A stretch of 64,000 bases of DNA from an uncultured Oscillospiraceae bacterium (GCA_944383195.1 CALWOP010000002.1:1-64000), one strand, 5' to 3'; positions 16,353 to 24,931 are shown, numbered from the stretch's first letter. The notes: generated from the sequence alone by a model not told the origin. Translations and numbers: made by a program.

Positions 16353-17282
16353 TTACTGTGCCAGGATCTCAGCCTTGCACTCCAACAGCTCGTCCGACAA
16401 AAGCATCTCCTGCACCTTGTCGAAGCCCAGCCGGGTGACGGTATCGGCAAACCGCTCCTTGGGCTGGCCGTAGGCCTTGAACAGGAGGATGCACTTCTCC
16501 ACCAGGGCGAGCACCTGCTCCTCGCTGGAAATGATCACGCTCAGGGGCCGTCCCACAGCGGTGCGCTTGCCCCAGCGGCCGCCCAGATAGACCAGGTAGC
16601 CGTTTGTCTGGGTCTCAATGGCCTCAAAGGGACACTTGCGGATACAGCGGCCGCAGTGGTTACAGCCCTGCGCATCGATGACTGCCTTGCCGTCGGCTAT
16701 CTTCACCATACCGATGGGGCACTCCTTTTCACAAAGGCCGCAGTTTTTGCACAGCTCCTCGTTCACCTGGGGCACCCACTGCCCCACAATGCCCACATCG
16801 TTCAGGTCAGGCTTCATGCAGTTGTTGGGGCAGCCGCCCACGGCAATTTTAAACTTGTGGGGCAGCTTCACCTGTCCATAGCCCACGTAGAACATCTGGT
16901 GAATTTTCTCCGACAGGGCGTAGGTGTCGATCAGGCCGTACTGGCAGGTGGTGCCTTTACAGGCTGTCACCGGGCGCACTTTCGCCCCGGTGCCGCCGGT
17001 CTCCAGCCCGGCCTCCTCCTTCAGGAACTGGCGAAGGGGTTCAATGTTCTCAAAGGGCACGCCCTGGATCTCCATGGTCAGACGGGTGGTCATGGCCACC
17101 TCGCCGCTGCCAAAGCGCCGGGCCGCCTCCGCTACGGTCTGGCACTCCTTGGCCGTGATCTTTCCGTTTCGGGTGATGACTCGTCCGTTAAATTTGTCCG
17201 GGGTGCGCTTGTCCCACAGGAAGCCCAATCCCTTTACCCGGGTAACCTCGCTTTGGGGAATACTGGGTTGCTTTTGACTCAT
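16353..17282 (-). CDS. Siroheme/[4Fe-4S] sulfite/nitrite reductase-like protein with ferredoxin insert
   Basis: 309 residues from ATG 17282 (AGGAGGT upstream). N-terminal nitrite/sulfite reductase half-domain (GKITAKECQTVAE), siroheme/cluster cysteines CKGTTC near 110 and GGCPNNC near 160, then two ferredoxin-type cluster motifs (CKNCGLCEKECPIG and CNHCGRCIRKCPFEA) and a second reductase half. The layout resembles AsrC of anaerobic sulfite reductase, but no asrA/asrB is next to it, and the first motif has four rather than five spacing residues. It may reduce sulfite or another small substrate; partner and electron donor unknown. Confidence 0.75.
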   Translation of the reverse strand: MSQKQPSIPQSEVTRVKGLGFLWDKRTPDKFNGRVITRNGKITAKECQTVAEAARRFGSGEVAMTTRLTMEIQGVPFENIEPLRQFLKEEAGLETGGTGAKVRPVTACKGTTCQYGLIDTYALSEKIHQMFYVGYGQVKLPHKFKIAVGGCPNNCMKPDLNDVGIVGQWVPQVNEELCKNCGLCEKECPIGMVKIADGKAVIDAQGCNHCGRCIRKCPFEAIETQTNGYLVYLGGRWGKRTAVGRPLSVIISSEEQVLALVEKCILLFKAYGQPKERFADTVTRLGFDKVQEMLLSDELLECKAEILAQ

Positions 17283-17388
17283 TGGGGTACTACCTCCTCT
17301 TGCGATCACATCTCATTTGATATGGCAGCCATACTCCCAGGGTGGAAGCTTCCCATTCTTCCGCCGCTCTCATTGGCTTACAGCTTTT

Positions 17389-17417
17389 AGGATAGCGAAT
17401 TTCTATTTCCCTGTCAA
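17389..17417 (-). promoter_or_regulatory. Promoter of the reductase-like gene
   Basis: TTGACA (17412-17417), a 17-base spacer and TATCCT (17389-17394) on the minus strand. The -35 overlaps the last codons of the lysR gene, so the reductase has its own promoter. Confidence 0.7.
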
Positions 17418-18331
17418 CTGTCCCCGCCCTCCCCAGGGGAATTTTCCTCCTCCAGGAGGGAGAGCAGCTGGTGCAGGGTCTGATACCAGGGGGCAAATAC
17501 GCTGCCCTTTCGCCACAGGAACGTGATATCATGGCTCTCCTGAAAATCTTCCAGGGGGATTTCCCGCAGCTTTCCCTGCTCGATCTCAGGCCGGGCCGCC
17601 GCCTGATAGAGAAAGCCCACGCCACATCCCAAAAGGAGCATCTCTTTTAACACGTTCATGTCGCTGACCTCTATCACACTACGGAAGTCCTGTACCGACA
17701 AATTTCCCCGGCTCAGCGCCCGGGAGATGATCTCCCGGTTCCCGGAACCCGGCTCCCGTATGATCAGGGTTTCCCCCAACAGGTCAGACAATACCCGCGG
17801 CTGCCGCGCAAAGGAATAGTTCGCTCCACATACCGCCAGATAGGGCTCATGACGATAGAGCAGCCAGTCGTAGTCACTTTTGCAAAAATATCCCTCCACA
17901 ATGGCAAAATCCAGCTCCCCCTGGTCAAGCCCCTGGCACAGGCTCTGGGTATTGGACACACGCAGGGTAATGGGCGCCTCCGGGTACCGGCGGTGATAGC
18001 GGGCCAGCGGGCGGGGAATCAGGTACATCCCCACCGTGGGCGTCACGCCCATGACCAGGCGGTATGCCATAGGACCTGGTTCCCGGAAGCTGCGCTGCAG
18101 GCTCTGGGTATCGTGCTTCATGGTCAGGGCCACGCTGCGCAGTCTTTCCCCCTGCTCAGTCAGGGAGAGGTGCTTATTGGCATACTGAAACAGCTTGACC
18201 CCATACTGCTCCTCTAACCAGCGGATGTGCTGAGACACCCCGGGCTGGGTCAGATTCAGCTCCTGGGCCGCTTTTGTATAATTCATATGCCGGCAAACCG
18301 CCAAAAAGGTTTCCATCCGAAAATCCAGCAT
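17414..18331 (-). CDS. LysR-family regulator
   Basis: 305 residues from ATG 18331, chosen because GGGAGG is then 7 bases upstream. The N-terminal winged helix (FLAVCRHMNYTKAAQELNLTQPGVSQHIRWLE) and the two-lobed LysR effector domain (YRLVMGVTPTVGMYLIP onward) are complete. It is divergent from a chromate transporter pair and upstream of the reductase-like gene, so it may regulate either. Effector unknown. Confidence 0.9.
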   Translation of the reverse strand: MLDFRMETFLAVCRHMNYTKAAQELNLTQPGVSQHIRWLEEQYGVKLFQYANKHLSLTEQGERLRSVALTMKHDTQSLQRSFREPGPMAYRLVMGVTPTVGMYLIPRPLARYHRRYPEAPITLRVSNTQSLCQGLDQGELDFAIVEGYFCKSDYDWLLYRHEPYLAVCGANYSFARQPRVLSDLLGETLIIREPGSGNREIISRALSRGNLSVQDFRSVIEVSDMNVLKEMLLLGCGVGFLYQAAARPEIEQGKLREIPLEDFQESHDITFLWRKGSVFAPWYQTLHQLLSLLEEENSPGEGGDS

Positions 18332-18380
18332 CTTCATCCCTCCCCGCCCAATCATAACATAGTTTTATATATAAATAAAG

Positions 18381-18399
18381 ATAAAGAATTTTTCTTTAT
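18381..18399. promoter_or_regulatory. Perfect palindrome in the lysR/chr divergent region
   Basis: ATAAAGAA-TTT-TTCTTTAT, 8-base perfect arms, between the divergent genes and about 15 bases before a TATGAT -10 element of the transporter operon. A candidate LysR operator. Confidence 0.5.
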
Positions 18400-18464
18400 G
18401 AAAAAACTGTGCTATGATAAGCCCACCTCAGGAAAAACAGACACACGAGAAAGGGGACTCTCCA

Positions 18465-19049
18465 ATGAAAACGAAGGAAAACCCGGCACGGATGCTGTTG
18501 CAGCTGTTCAAAGCCACCTTCCTGCTCAGCGCATTCACCTTTGGCGGCGGCTTTGTCATTGTCTCGCTGATGAAAAAGAAATTTGTGGAAGAGCTTCACT
18601 GGCTGGAAGAGGAAGAGATGCTGGACATCACCGCCATCGCCCAGTCCTCCCCCGGCCCCATTCCCATCAACGCCTCTGTCATCCTCGGCTACCGGATGTA
18701 CGGGGTGATCGGCTCCCTGGTAGCTATTCTGGGCACCGCGCTGCCTCCCATGGTGATCATTTCGGTCATTTCTCTGTTTTACACCCAGTTCCGTTCCAAT
18801 CATATCATTGCCATTGCCCTTCAGGTCATGCGTGCGGGCGTGGCGGCGGTCATTTTTGACGTGGTGCTCAACCTGGCGAAAAAAGTTGTGGAAACCCGGC
18901 GTTTCCTTTACATCACGCTGATGGCTACCGCTTTTGTGGGCAAGGTACTGCTGGGCGTGGACGCCATGGTGGTCATTCTGTGCTGCCTGGTGGTGGGTCT
19001 GTTGGATTTGATGCTGGAGCTGCACAGCAGCCGAAAGGTGGTCGCTTAA
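18465..19049 (+). CDS. Chromate transporter, short-chain CHR subunit 1
   Basis: 194 residues with about 5-6 hydrophobic segments. CHR signature residues FGGGFVIVSLM and SSPGPIPINASVILGYR are clear. Short-chain CHR proteins work as pairs of homologous subunits with opposite membrane orientation and are annotated for chromate or sulfate movement. ATG 18465 has AAGGGGA upstream. Followed one base later by its partner. Confidence 0.88.
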   Translation: MKTKENPARMLLQLFKATFLLSAFTFGGGFVIVSLMKKKFVEELHWLEEEEMLDITAIAQSSPGPIPINASVILGYRMYGVIGSLVAILGTALPPMVIISVISLFYTQFRSNHIIAIALQVMRAGVAAVIFDVVLNLAKKVVETRRFLYITLMATAFVGKVLLGVDAMVVILCCLVVGLLDLMLELHSSRKVVA

Positions 19050-19050
19050 A

Positions 19051-19626
19051 ATGGGTATTTTACATCAGCTGTTCCTGGCCTTTATCCAGGTAGGTATGTT
19101 CAGCGTGGGCGGCGGCTACGCCGCCATCCCCCTGATCCAAAATCAGATCGTGGACATTCACGGTCTGATGACCCTGGCGGAATTTACTGACCTCATTACC
19201 ATTGCGGAGATGACTCCTGGGCCTATCTCCATCAACTCCGCCACCTTTGTGGGAATGCGTCTGGCCGGGGTTCCCGGCGTGCTGCTGTGTACGCTGGGAT
19301 GCATCATCCCCTCGTTCTTTATCTGCCTGGCTCTGGCCCACTTCTACTATAAATACCGCAACTTCAGCGGGGTACAGACCGTGCTGTCTGCCCTGCGCCC
19401 GGCGGTGGTCGCCCTGATCGCCTCCGCCGGTCTGTCCATCCTGCTGCTGGGGCTGTTTCAGTCCGACCTGTCCGGCGTGGTCCTTTCCAACTTCCGCTGG
19501 ATCGAAGGAGTCATTTTTGTAGGCGCCCTCGTCCTTCTGCGCAAGTTCCGCCTCAACGCCATCACCGTCATTTTCGGCTCCGGCGTGGTTGGCACCGCAG
19601 CCTATCTGCTGCTGGGCCTGGCCTGA
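19051..19626 (+). CDS. Chromate transporter, short-chain CHR subunit 2
   Basis: 191 residues, the second half of the pair. VGGGYAAIPLIQ and MTPGPISINSATFVGMRLAG repeat the motifs of the first subunit. The start lies one base after the first gene's stop, so translation is coupled. The natural substrate in gut anaerobes is uncertain; sulfite or sulfate would fit the nearby reductase-like gene, but that is speculation. Confidence 0.88.
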   Translation: MGILHQLFLAFIQVGMFSVGGGYAAIPLIQNQIVDIHGLMTLAEFTDLITIAEMTPGPISINSATFVGMRLAGVPGVLLCTLGCIIPSFFICLALAHFYYKYRNFSGVQTVLSALRPAVVALIASAGLSILLLGLFQSDLSGVVLSNFRWIEGVIFVGALVLLRKFRLNAITVIFGSGVVGTAAYLLLGLA

Positions 19627-19642
19627 GTTCTTCCTCCTCTGC

Positions 19643-19906
19643 ACCCGGGACAATCTTTTGTCCCGGGTAAAGACGATCGAAAAAGTGGCTGTGCCACTTT
19701 TTCGAGAAAGATTGCACGCAAGATGGGCCTCGATTCCTTTTGGAAAAGTCGGCCCACCTTGCGTGAGAAGTGTCATTTCCGACGCACATGTCGCCGGAAA
19801 TGACGGAATTAAAATTTATTCCGCCGCCTGCGAGCGGCGGAACTCCTTGCAGGAGGGCCTTCTTCACAAGCTGCACTCGGGACAATCTTTTGTCCCGGGT
19901 GCAGCT
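19643..19906. repeat. Array of seven adjacent hairpins with a repeated first and last unit
   Basis: Stems at 19643-19668, 19678-19704, 19715-19765, 19772-19804, 19819-19842, 19843-19855 and 19869-19906. The first and the last share a 22-base core (CGGGACAA, loop TCTT, TTGTCCCGGGT). Arms are perfect or nearly so (for example GTCATTTCCG with CGGAAATGAC). Only the first could act as terminator of the chr operon. It could be a cluster of palindromic repeat elements or one structured RNA. Confidence 0.7.
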
Positions 19907-19945
19907 TCTTTCCCTGTCAGCCTTGCGGCCCTGGGCCAATTTGCC

Positions 19946-19974
19946 TTTACAAAGATGAGAAGTCTGTTTAAAAT
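19946..19974 (+). promoter_or_regulatory. Promoter of the hybrid kinase gene
   Basis: TTTACA (19946-19951), 17-base spacer, TAAAAT (19969-19974), giving a leader of about 150 bases. Confidence 0.55.
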
Positions 19975-20021
19975 AATGTTGTATTCCAGATGATCAAGCT
20001 GGAAATCGTCTCATTTCACGG

Positions 20022-20069
20022 GCCCTGGTGCAAAGGTCTGTCTCTCCACCGGAGGCAGGGCGTTTTTTT
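20022..20069 (+). terminator. Terminator-like hairpin in the hybrid-kinase leader
   Basis: GCCCTG (20022-20027) pairs with CAGGGC (20056-20061), with GGTG/CACC able to pair inside, followed at once by G and seven T. It lies after the promoter and before the ribosome site, so it could attenuate the gene. Confidence 0.5.
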
Positions 20070-20134
20070 CTCCCCACACCTGCCCGGCTCATGGAAATGA
20101 GGACATACAGTTCAAACGGCAGGAGCGCTTTTTT

Positions 20135-22714
20135 ATGAAGGTACGCAAGCTTCCCAAATTGCATGGCAATCTCCTCAATGTGGCCCTGTTGGTTTTTGTA
20201 GCGGCTTTGCTTGTGTTCGCCATTCTTTTGGTACGTGTCAAGCTGCTTCAAAACGCCCAAAGTCTGGGAATGTCCCTGGTCCACAGCTACGCGGTGGAAG
20301 AGGAGCTGAACGTCAGCACCCTGGAGAACGACCTCATTTTGGCCAGCCAGTTTATAGACGACCTTCTCCAAAACGGCGGCAGCTCCGCAGACATCCAGAC
20401 CTGGCTGTCCGGCTATTTTTCTAAGCTGGCCGATACCATCGGAGAGGGGCTGGTGGACTTTTACGCCGTGATCGATGGGGAGATCATAGCTGCCAATCCC
20501 TGGGAGGGGGATGCCACATACCCATACGAAGATACTTCCTGGTATCGCCTGGCCATCCAGGGCGGCGGACAGGCCGTGCGGGGGGAGATCTATCCCGACG
20601 CCATCACCGGGCAAATGGTGTTGACCATCTCCAAGGCCCTGGAACGGGAGGGGTGCGTGCTGGCGATGGACGTGTATATCCAAAATGAGTCGCTTCACAA
20701 CACCGCCCAGACGCTGCCCAAGGACTGCTCCTACTTCCTCTGTGACCAGAACGGACAGCTCATTTATTCCAAAACCAAGTGGGATATCCAGCAGCAGTCT
20801 CTGCAGGCCTACACGGATTACATCATGGGCGGCATCAAGGACGGCTCCCTTCTGGCCTACGATGCCTTTGTTGTAGATACCGAGGGGGTTTCCCGGGGAA
20901 TTTATTACCAGACGATGGACAACGGCTGGACCGTGATCCTGACTATCCCCGCCCAGTCCATCCTCATCGGCGAGCAGAACACCGTCGTCTACGTGATGGC
21001 GGGACTGGCCCTTGTCTTGTTCCTGGTGCTGTCCTATATGACCATCCTGGATGCCCTGCGCAGCCGCAGCATGAAAAAAGCGGACGACACGGCCCATATG
21101 CTGGGTGACTCCTTTTACTCCATTTACCGGGTCAACGTTCGGGATGGAACCTATGAGGCCATTAAAATGTATCAAGACCTGGTAGATAAGCTGCCGAAAA
21201 AAGGCAGCTACTCGGCGCTGCTGGCCACCATGCAGCCGCTGGTCAAGCCCAGCACCTACCGGGCCTTTGAGGTCAGCTTCTCTCTGGAGAGCATCTGCCA
21301 GCGCATGGACCAGGGCATCGCGGACTACGGCGGGGATTATCAGCGCCTGTTTGACGGCACATACCGCTGGGTCAACATCCGGACCCTTTACGACCGGGAG
21401 CGGGCGCCCGACACGGTCATTCTCTGCTTCCGGGATGTGGATGAGGAAAAGCGGCGGGAGCTGCAAGCCACCCTTATCCTGCAAAACGCCCTGGACACAG
21501 CCCAGAAAAGCACCCAGGCCAAATCGGAATTTTTCAGCCGGATGTCCCATGATATGCGCACGCCCCTGAACGCCGTCATCGGCTGCTGCGCTCTGGCGCA
21601 AAAGAGCTACGCTTCCGGGGATGTGGAAAAGCTTCCCGAATACCTGAAGAAAATCCAGTTTGCCGGCCAGCAGCTTTTGGAGCTCATCCATGACATTTTG
21701 AATCTGTCCCAGCTTGACGCCGGAAAGGCCGACCTCAATCAGCAGGCTGTGGATCTGCAGGCGCTTCTGGTCAACACAGCCGATATCTTCCGGGACCGGG
21801 CCCAGGAGGAGGGGAAGGTCCTGACGGTCCACATGGACCTGCGGGAGCCCAACGTCATTGGGGATGCCAAAAAAATCACGCAAATCGTCAACAACCTGCT
21901 GTCCAACGCCATAAAGTACACCAATCCCGGCGGTACCATCCACCTGGAGGCCAGGCAGTTTGACGTTCAGAAGCACAGCAAGTACCAGATCGTGGTGGAG
22001 GACACCGGCATTGGAATGTCACCCAGCTTTTTGGAGCACCTGTTTGAGCCCTACGCCCGGGAAACCGCGTTCTCCTCCCACTCCACCATCGGCACGGGGC
22101 TGGGTATGCCCATCGTCAAGGGGCTGGTCCAGCAGATGAACGGGGAGATCGGGGTGGAAAGCGTACTGGGGCAGGGTTCCCGTTTTACAGTCACATTCCC
22201 GCTGGAAGCAGCGCCTCCGGCAGAACATACCCCCTCCCAGCCTGCCCCGGCCTGTCCCGAATCCTTTCAGTGGGAGGGCCGCACCATTCTGGTGGCGGAG
22301 GATAACGAATTGAACCGGGAGATCCTCACCGAGATCCTGATGGACTTCGGCGCCAAGGTCCTGCCCGCGGTCAATGGTCAGCAGGCGGTTCAGGTCTTTG
22401 CAAGTGCTCCGCTCTATTCCGTTGACGCCATTTTGATGGATATGCAGATGCCCATTCTGGACGGCTGCCAGGCGGCCAGCGCCATTCGACAGCTGGACCG
22501 GGAGGATGCCCCTTTCGTCCCCATCATTGCCGTGACCGCCAACGCGTTTGCGGAAGATATCGCCCGGACCACCCAGGCGGGCATGAACGACCATGTGTCC
22601 AAGCCCATTGACAGCACAGTTTTGAGCCAGACCCTGCAAAAGCTGATGGGGGAATGGGACCACAGCCGAAATTCATCCGGCAAAGCCCCCGCAGAAAGCG
22701 GAAGCGACAAGTGA
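20135..22714 (+). CDS. Hybrid sensor histidine kinase/response regulator
   Basis: 859 residues. Membrane helix about 14-36, a ~250-residue extracellular Cache-like domain (FYAVIDGEIIAANPWEG, SWYRLAIQGGGQAVRGEIYPD), helix about 287-309, a PAS-like stretch, HisKA (KSEFFSRMSHDMRTPLNAVIG), GHKL ATPase (NNLLSNAIKYT, DTGIGM, GTGLGM) and a C-terminal receiver with Asp in AILMDMQMP and Lys in HVSKPID. AGGAG precedes ATG 20135. An Hpt protein follows, so a multistep phosphorelay is likely; no output regulator is adjacent. Confidence 0.92.
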   Translation: MKVRKLPKLHGNLLNVALLVFVAALLVFAILLVRVKLLQNAQSLGMSLVHSYAVEEELNVSTLENDLILASQFIDDLLQNGGSSADIQTWLSGYFSKLADTIGEGLVDFYAVIDGEIIAANPWEGDATYPYEDTSWYRLAIQGGGQAVRGEIYPDAITGQMVLTISKALEREGCVLAMDVYIQNESLHNTAQTLPKDCSYFLCDQNGQLIYSKTKWDIQQQSLQAYTDYIMGGIKDGSLLAYDAFVVDTEGVSRGIYYQTMDNGWTVILTIPAQSILIGEQNTVVYVMAGLALVLFLVLSYMTILDALRSRSMKKADDTAHMLGDSFYSIYRVNVRDGTYEAIKMYQDLVDKLPKKGSYSALLATMQPLVKPSTYRAFEVSFSLESICQRMDQGIADYGGDYQRLFDGTYRWVNIRTLYDRERAPDTVILCFRDVDEEKRRELQATLILQNALDTAQKSTQAKSEFFSRMSHDMRTPLNAVIGCCALAQKSYASGDVEKLPEYLKKIQFAGQQLLELIHDILNLSQLDAGKADLNQQAVDLQALLVNTADIFRDRAQEEGKVLTVHMDLREPNVIGDAKKITQIVNNLLSNAIKYTNPGGTIHLEARQFDVQKHSKYQIVVEDTGIGMSPSFLEHLFEPYARETAFSSHSTIGTGLGMPIVKGLVQQMNGEIGVESVLGQGSRFTVTFPLEAAPPAEHTPSQPAPACPESFQWEGRTILVAEDNELNREILTEILMDFGAKVLPAVNGQQAVQVFASAPLYSVDAILMDMQMPILDGCQAASAIRQLDREDAPFVPIIAVTANAFAEDIARTTQAGMNDHVSKPIDSTVLSQTLQKLMGEWDHSRNSSGKAPAESGSDK

Positions 22715-22782
22715 GTTCCGGCAAGGCGAATCTTCTTTACTAACAGCTTGACCCCTAAATATTGTACAGGAGGCAACAAACC

Positions 22783-23139
22783 ATGGACGAACGTATAAAA
22801 ACTCAGTTGGCCGGCGCCGATGTGGACGTAGACGAGATGTTGGCCCGGTTCAACCACAACGAAAGCCTGGCCATGAAATTCCTGCTCCGCTTTCCCGATG
22901 ACCCGTGCTTCTCCCAGCTGAAGCAGGGCCTGGCCCAGCAGGATATTGACTTGGCCTACACGGCAGCCCACTCCCTGAAAGGGTTGTCGGGAAATTTGTC
23001 TATGAAGGCCCTGTTCCGGCAGGCCACTCAAATGGTGGACGACCTGCGCCGGCAGGATCTTCCGGCAGCGGCAAGCAAGCTGGGTCTGCTGGAGGCGGAA
23101 TATACCCGTGTCGTCCAGGCGCTGGCCCAGATCCAGTAG
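22783..23139 (+). CDS. Histidine phosphotransfer (Hpt) protein
   Basis: 118 residues, all-helical, with the Hpt signature AAHSLKGLSGNLSMKAL, the His being the phosphate acceptor. ATG 22783 has CAGGAGG 9 bases upstream. It lies 68 bases behind the hybrid kinase and probably accepts phosphate from that kinase's receiver domain. The next carrier or target is not in the window. Confidence 0.85.
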   Translation: MDERIKTQLAGADVDVDEMLARFNHNESLAMKFLLRFPDDPCFSQLKQGLAQQDIDLAYTAAHSLKGLSGNLSMKALFRQATQMVDDLRRQDLPAAASKLGLLEAEYTRVVQALAQIQ

Positions 23140-23177
23140 CTCCTGCGCCCCAGCAGGCTTTGTCCGACCCCGGCCGT

Positions 23178-23207
23178 TTGACACATTCCCCCATTATCCG
23201 GTATAAT
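23178..23207 (+). promoter_or_regulatory. Strong promoter before the symporter leader
   Basis: Perfect TTGACA (23178-23183) and TATAAT (23202-23207) hexamers, 18-base spacer. It produces a leader of about 200 bases before the ATG at 23418. Confidence 0.85.
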
Positions 23208-23350
23208 AAATGTATTCGTTCACACTGAGAGGACAGAAGCAGGCCCTTTTGTTCCTCCCCGCGTGAACCGCGCATGGTCCAAAGGCGGATATCGGGGTAC
23301 CAGTCACACAGCCCAGAGACGTTTCCATCAAGGATGTGTTGCCCGCTTGC
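23208..23350 (+). promoter_or_regulatory. Structured 5' leader of the symporter gene (riboswitch candidate)
   Basis: A closing stem GTTCAC (~23219) with GTGAAC (~23264) encloses an 11-pair bulged hairpin (GAGGACAGAAG with CTTTTGTTCCTC). A CCGC/GCGG hairpin and G-rich segments follow. It joins directly to a terminator. I do not recognise a known riboswitch class. Confidence 0.55.
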
Positions 23351-23417
23351 CCTCCATTCCGTCAGCGGCTCCATGGCATAATTTGTGCCGTATACCGCGG
23401 CGGAATGGGGGTTTTTT
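23351..23417 (+). terminator. Leader terminator overlapping the symporter ribosome site
   Basis: CCTCCATTCCG (23351-23361) pairs with CGGAATGGGGG (23401-23411); six T follow and run straight into the ATG. The G-rich 3' arm is the only possible ribosome site, so the same hairpin could block both transcription and translation. Confidence 0.75.
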
Positions 23418-24863
23418 ATGGATCATAGTCTGCTGAGCCTATGGGATCTTGTCATCATCGGTGCCTATCTTCTGCTGATGGTACTGGTGGGCGTTTATTC
23501 GGTGCGCCGAATCAAAAATACCGGCGACTACTACGTAGCCGGGCGCTCCTTTGGCCCGCTGGTCCTGATGGCAACGGTCTGTGCCACCATCATTGGCGGC
23601 AGCGGTTTGATGGGCCGGGCCGGGGTCGCCTACTCTGACGGGTTCAAAGCCATCCTTACCGCGGTCCCCTATCTGTTGGGGATGTTCATTTTTTCCGGTC
23701 TGGCGGGCAAAATTTCCGACATCGGCATGGCGTATAATCTCACCTCCATCCCCGAGCTGTTTGAGATGCGCTTTGGGAAGTATGCCAAGCTCATCCTCTC
23801 CGCCCTGATTGCCTTTGCCATGATGGGGACGGTGGCCTCCCAGGTGACCGCTACCGCCACCATTATCAAAATGCTGGGGGGAGAGGTCGGGCTGTCCTAT
23901 GAGGCGGGGGCATTCATCGCCTGTGTGGTATTTATGGTGTACACGGCTACCTCCGGCCTGTTCGGCGTGGTCTATACTGATGTGCTGCAATTTTATATGC
24001 TGATCATCTTTGTCTACATCCTCATCCCCGTTGCGGCACTGCTCCATGTGGGCGGTTTTTCCAACTTTGTCGCCAATCTGGACCCTGCTCTGGCCACTCC
24101 CTACGTGGACGGCAGCATTCTGGGCGATATTGTGACCTACCTGGTCTTTACCATGGCCGGCGCGGAAATGTGGCAGCGGGCTTTCGCCGCCCGGGACCGG
24201 CGGGCAGCCAAGCGGGGGATGTTTCTGGGCACTGCCGTGTATGGTGTGACCATCCTCCTGGTGTATTTCATGGGCGTGGTGGCCCGGCAGATCATCGGGG
24301 ATGACGTTCTTGCGCAATACGGCTCCACCGACGCCGTCGTGCCCGCCCTGGCCATCAAGATCCTTCCCGTTGGCCTCACGGGCCTGGCCCTGGCCGGGGT
24401 GCTCTCCGTCATTATGTCTACCGCGGACAGCTATCTGCTGGTTTCCGTCCAGACCTGCGTGCACGATATCGGCAAAACCATCCGGCCCAATATGCAGGAG
24501 CGCACCGAGATTTTCCTCTCCCGCGCCTTTTCCATCGTCCTGCCCCTGGGGGCTCTGGTCATCGCTTTATACATTAAAAATGCCTACAATATCCTGATGT
24601 TTGCCTGGAGCTTTTACGCCGCAGCGGCCGGCCTGCCTGCTTTTGCCGCGCTCTTTTGGAAAAAGGCCACCCATGCCGGCATTGTCGCCGCTATGATCTC
24701 CGGTTTTGTGGTCTGTGTGGGATGGAAGCTGGCGGGCGAGCCCTTTGGCCTTGGCTCCGCCGTGCCAGGCACTTTGGCCTGCGGTATTGCGCTGGTGGCC
24801 GTGAGTCTGGCTACCTATTCCCGCTCTCCCTCCCTCTATCTGCGGGTAGAAAAGCAGTCATAA
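23418..24863 (+). CDS. Sodium:solute symporter (SSS family)
   Basis: 481 residues and about 13 membrane helices. The start LWDLVIIGAYLLLMVLVG, the helix 2 region YYVAGRSFGPLVLMATVCAT and the AGVLSVIMSTADSYLL segment (sodium-site helix) place it in the SSS/PutP-PanF family. It imports an organic solute with Na+; which one is not readable. Start chosen at ATG 23418, where the G-rich terminator arm is the ribosome site. Regulated by the structured leader; a strong hairpin ends it. Confidence 0.9.
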   Translation: MDHSLLSLWDLVIIGAYLLLMVLVGVYSVRRIKNTGDYYVAGRSFGPLVLMATVCATIIGGSGLMGRAGVAYSDGFKAILTAVPYLLGMFIFSGLAGKISDIGMAYNLTSIPELFEMRFGKYAKLILSALIAFAMMGTVASQVTATATIIKMLGGEVGLSYEAGAFIACVVFMVYTATSGLFGVVYTDVLQFYMLIIFVYILIPVAALLHVGGFSNFVANLDPALATPYVDGSILGDIVTYLVFTMAGAEMWQRAFAARDRRAAKRGMFLGTAVYGVTILLVYFMGVVARQIIGDDVLAQYGSTDAVVPALAIKILPVGLTGLALAGVLSVIMSTADSYLLVSVQTCVHDIGKTIRPNMQERTEIFLSRAFSIVLPLGALVIALYIKNAYNILMFAWSFYAAAAGLPAFAALFWKKATHAGIVAAMISGFVVCVGWKLAGEPFGLGSAVPGTLACGIALVAVSLATYSRSPSLYLRVEKQS

Positions 24864-24893
24864 GGGCCGCCTCCCACTTTTCCTATTTTATAG

Positions 24894-24931
24894 AAAACGG
24901 GCACGTTTCCTTTGGAAACGTGCCCGTTTTT
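24894..24931. terminator. Bidirectional terminator after the symporter
   Basis: A 17-base perfect stem with TTT loop and T runs on both strands. It can also end the leftward araD operon. Confidence 0.9.

Larger units (their letters stand above)
19627..20134. other. Intergenic region with hairpin array, promoter and leader terminator
   Basis: 508 bases without a gene. From left to right it holds seven consecutive hairpins (19643-19906), a promoter (19946-19974) and a leader hairpin with a T run (20022-20069) before the hybrid kinase. No protein-coding signal is convincing in any frame. Confidence 0.75.

Noticed and set aside
19643..19906. CRISPR array
   Set aside because: The hairpins differ in sequence and spacing; only two share a core, and there are no regular spacers or cas genes.
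19994..21976. A 660-codon minus-strand open frame
   Set aside because: Antisense to the hybrid kinase, which has clear motifs throughout.
23208..23300. Glutamine riboswitch (glnA type) in the symporter leader
   Set aside because: Only one short stretch resembles the core; the closing stem and 3' motif do not match, and that class is known mainly from cyanobacteria.
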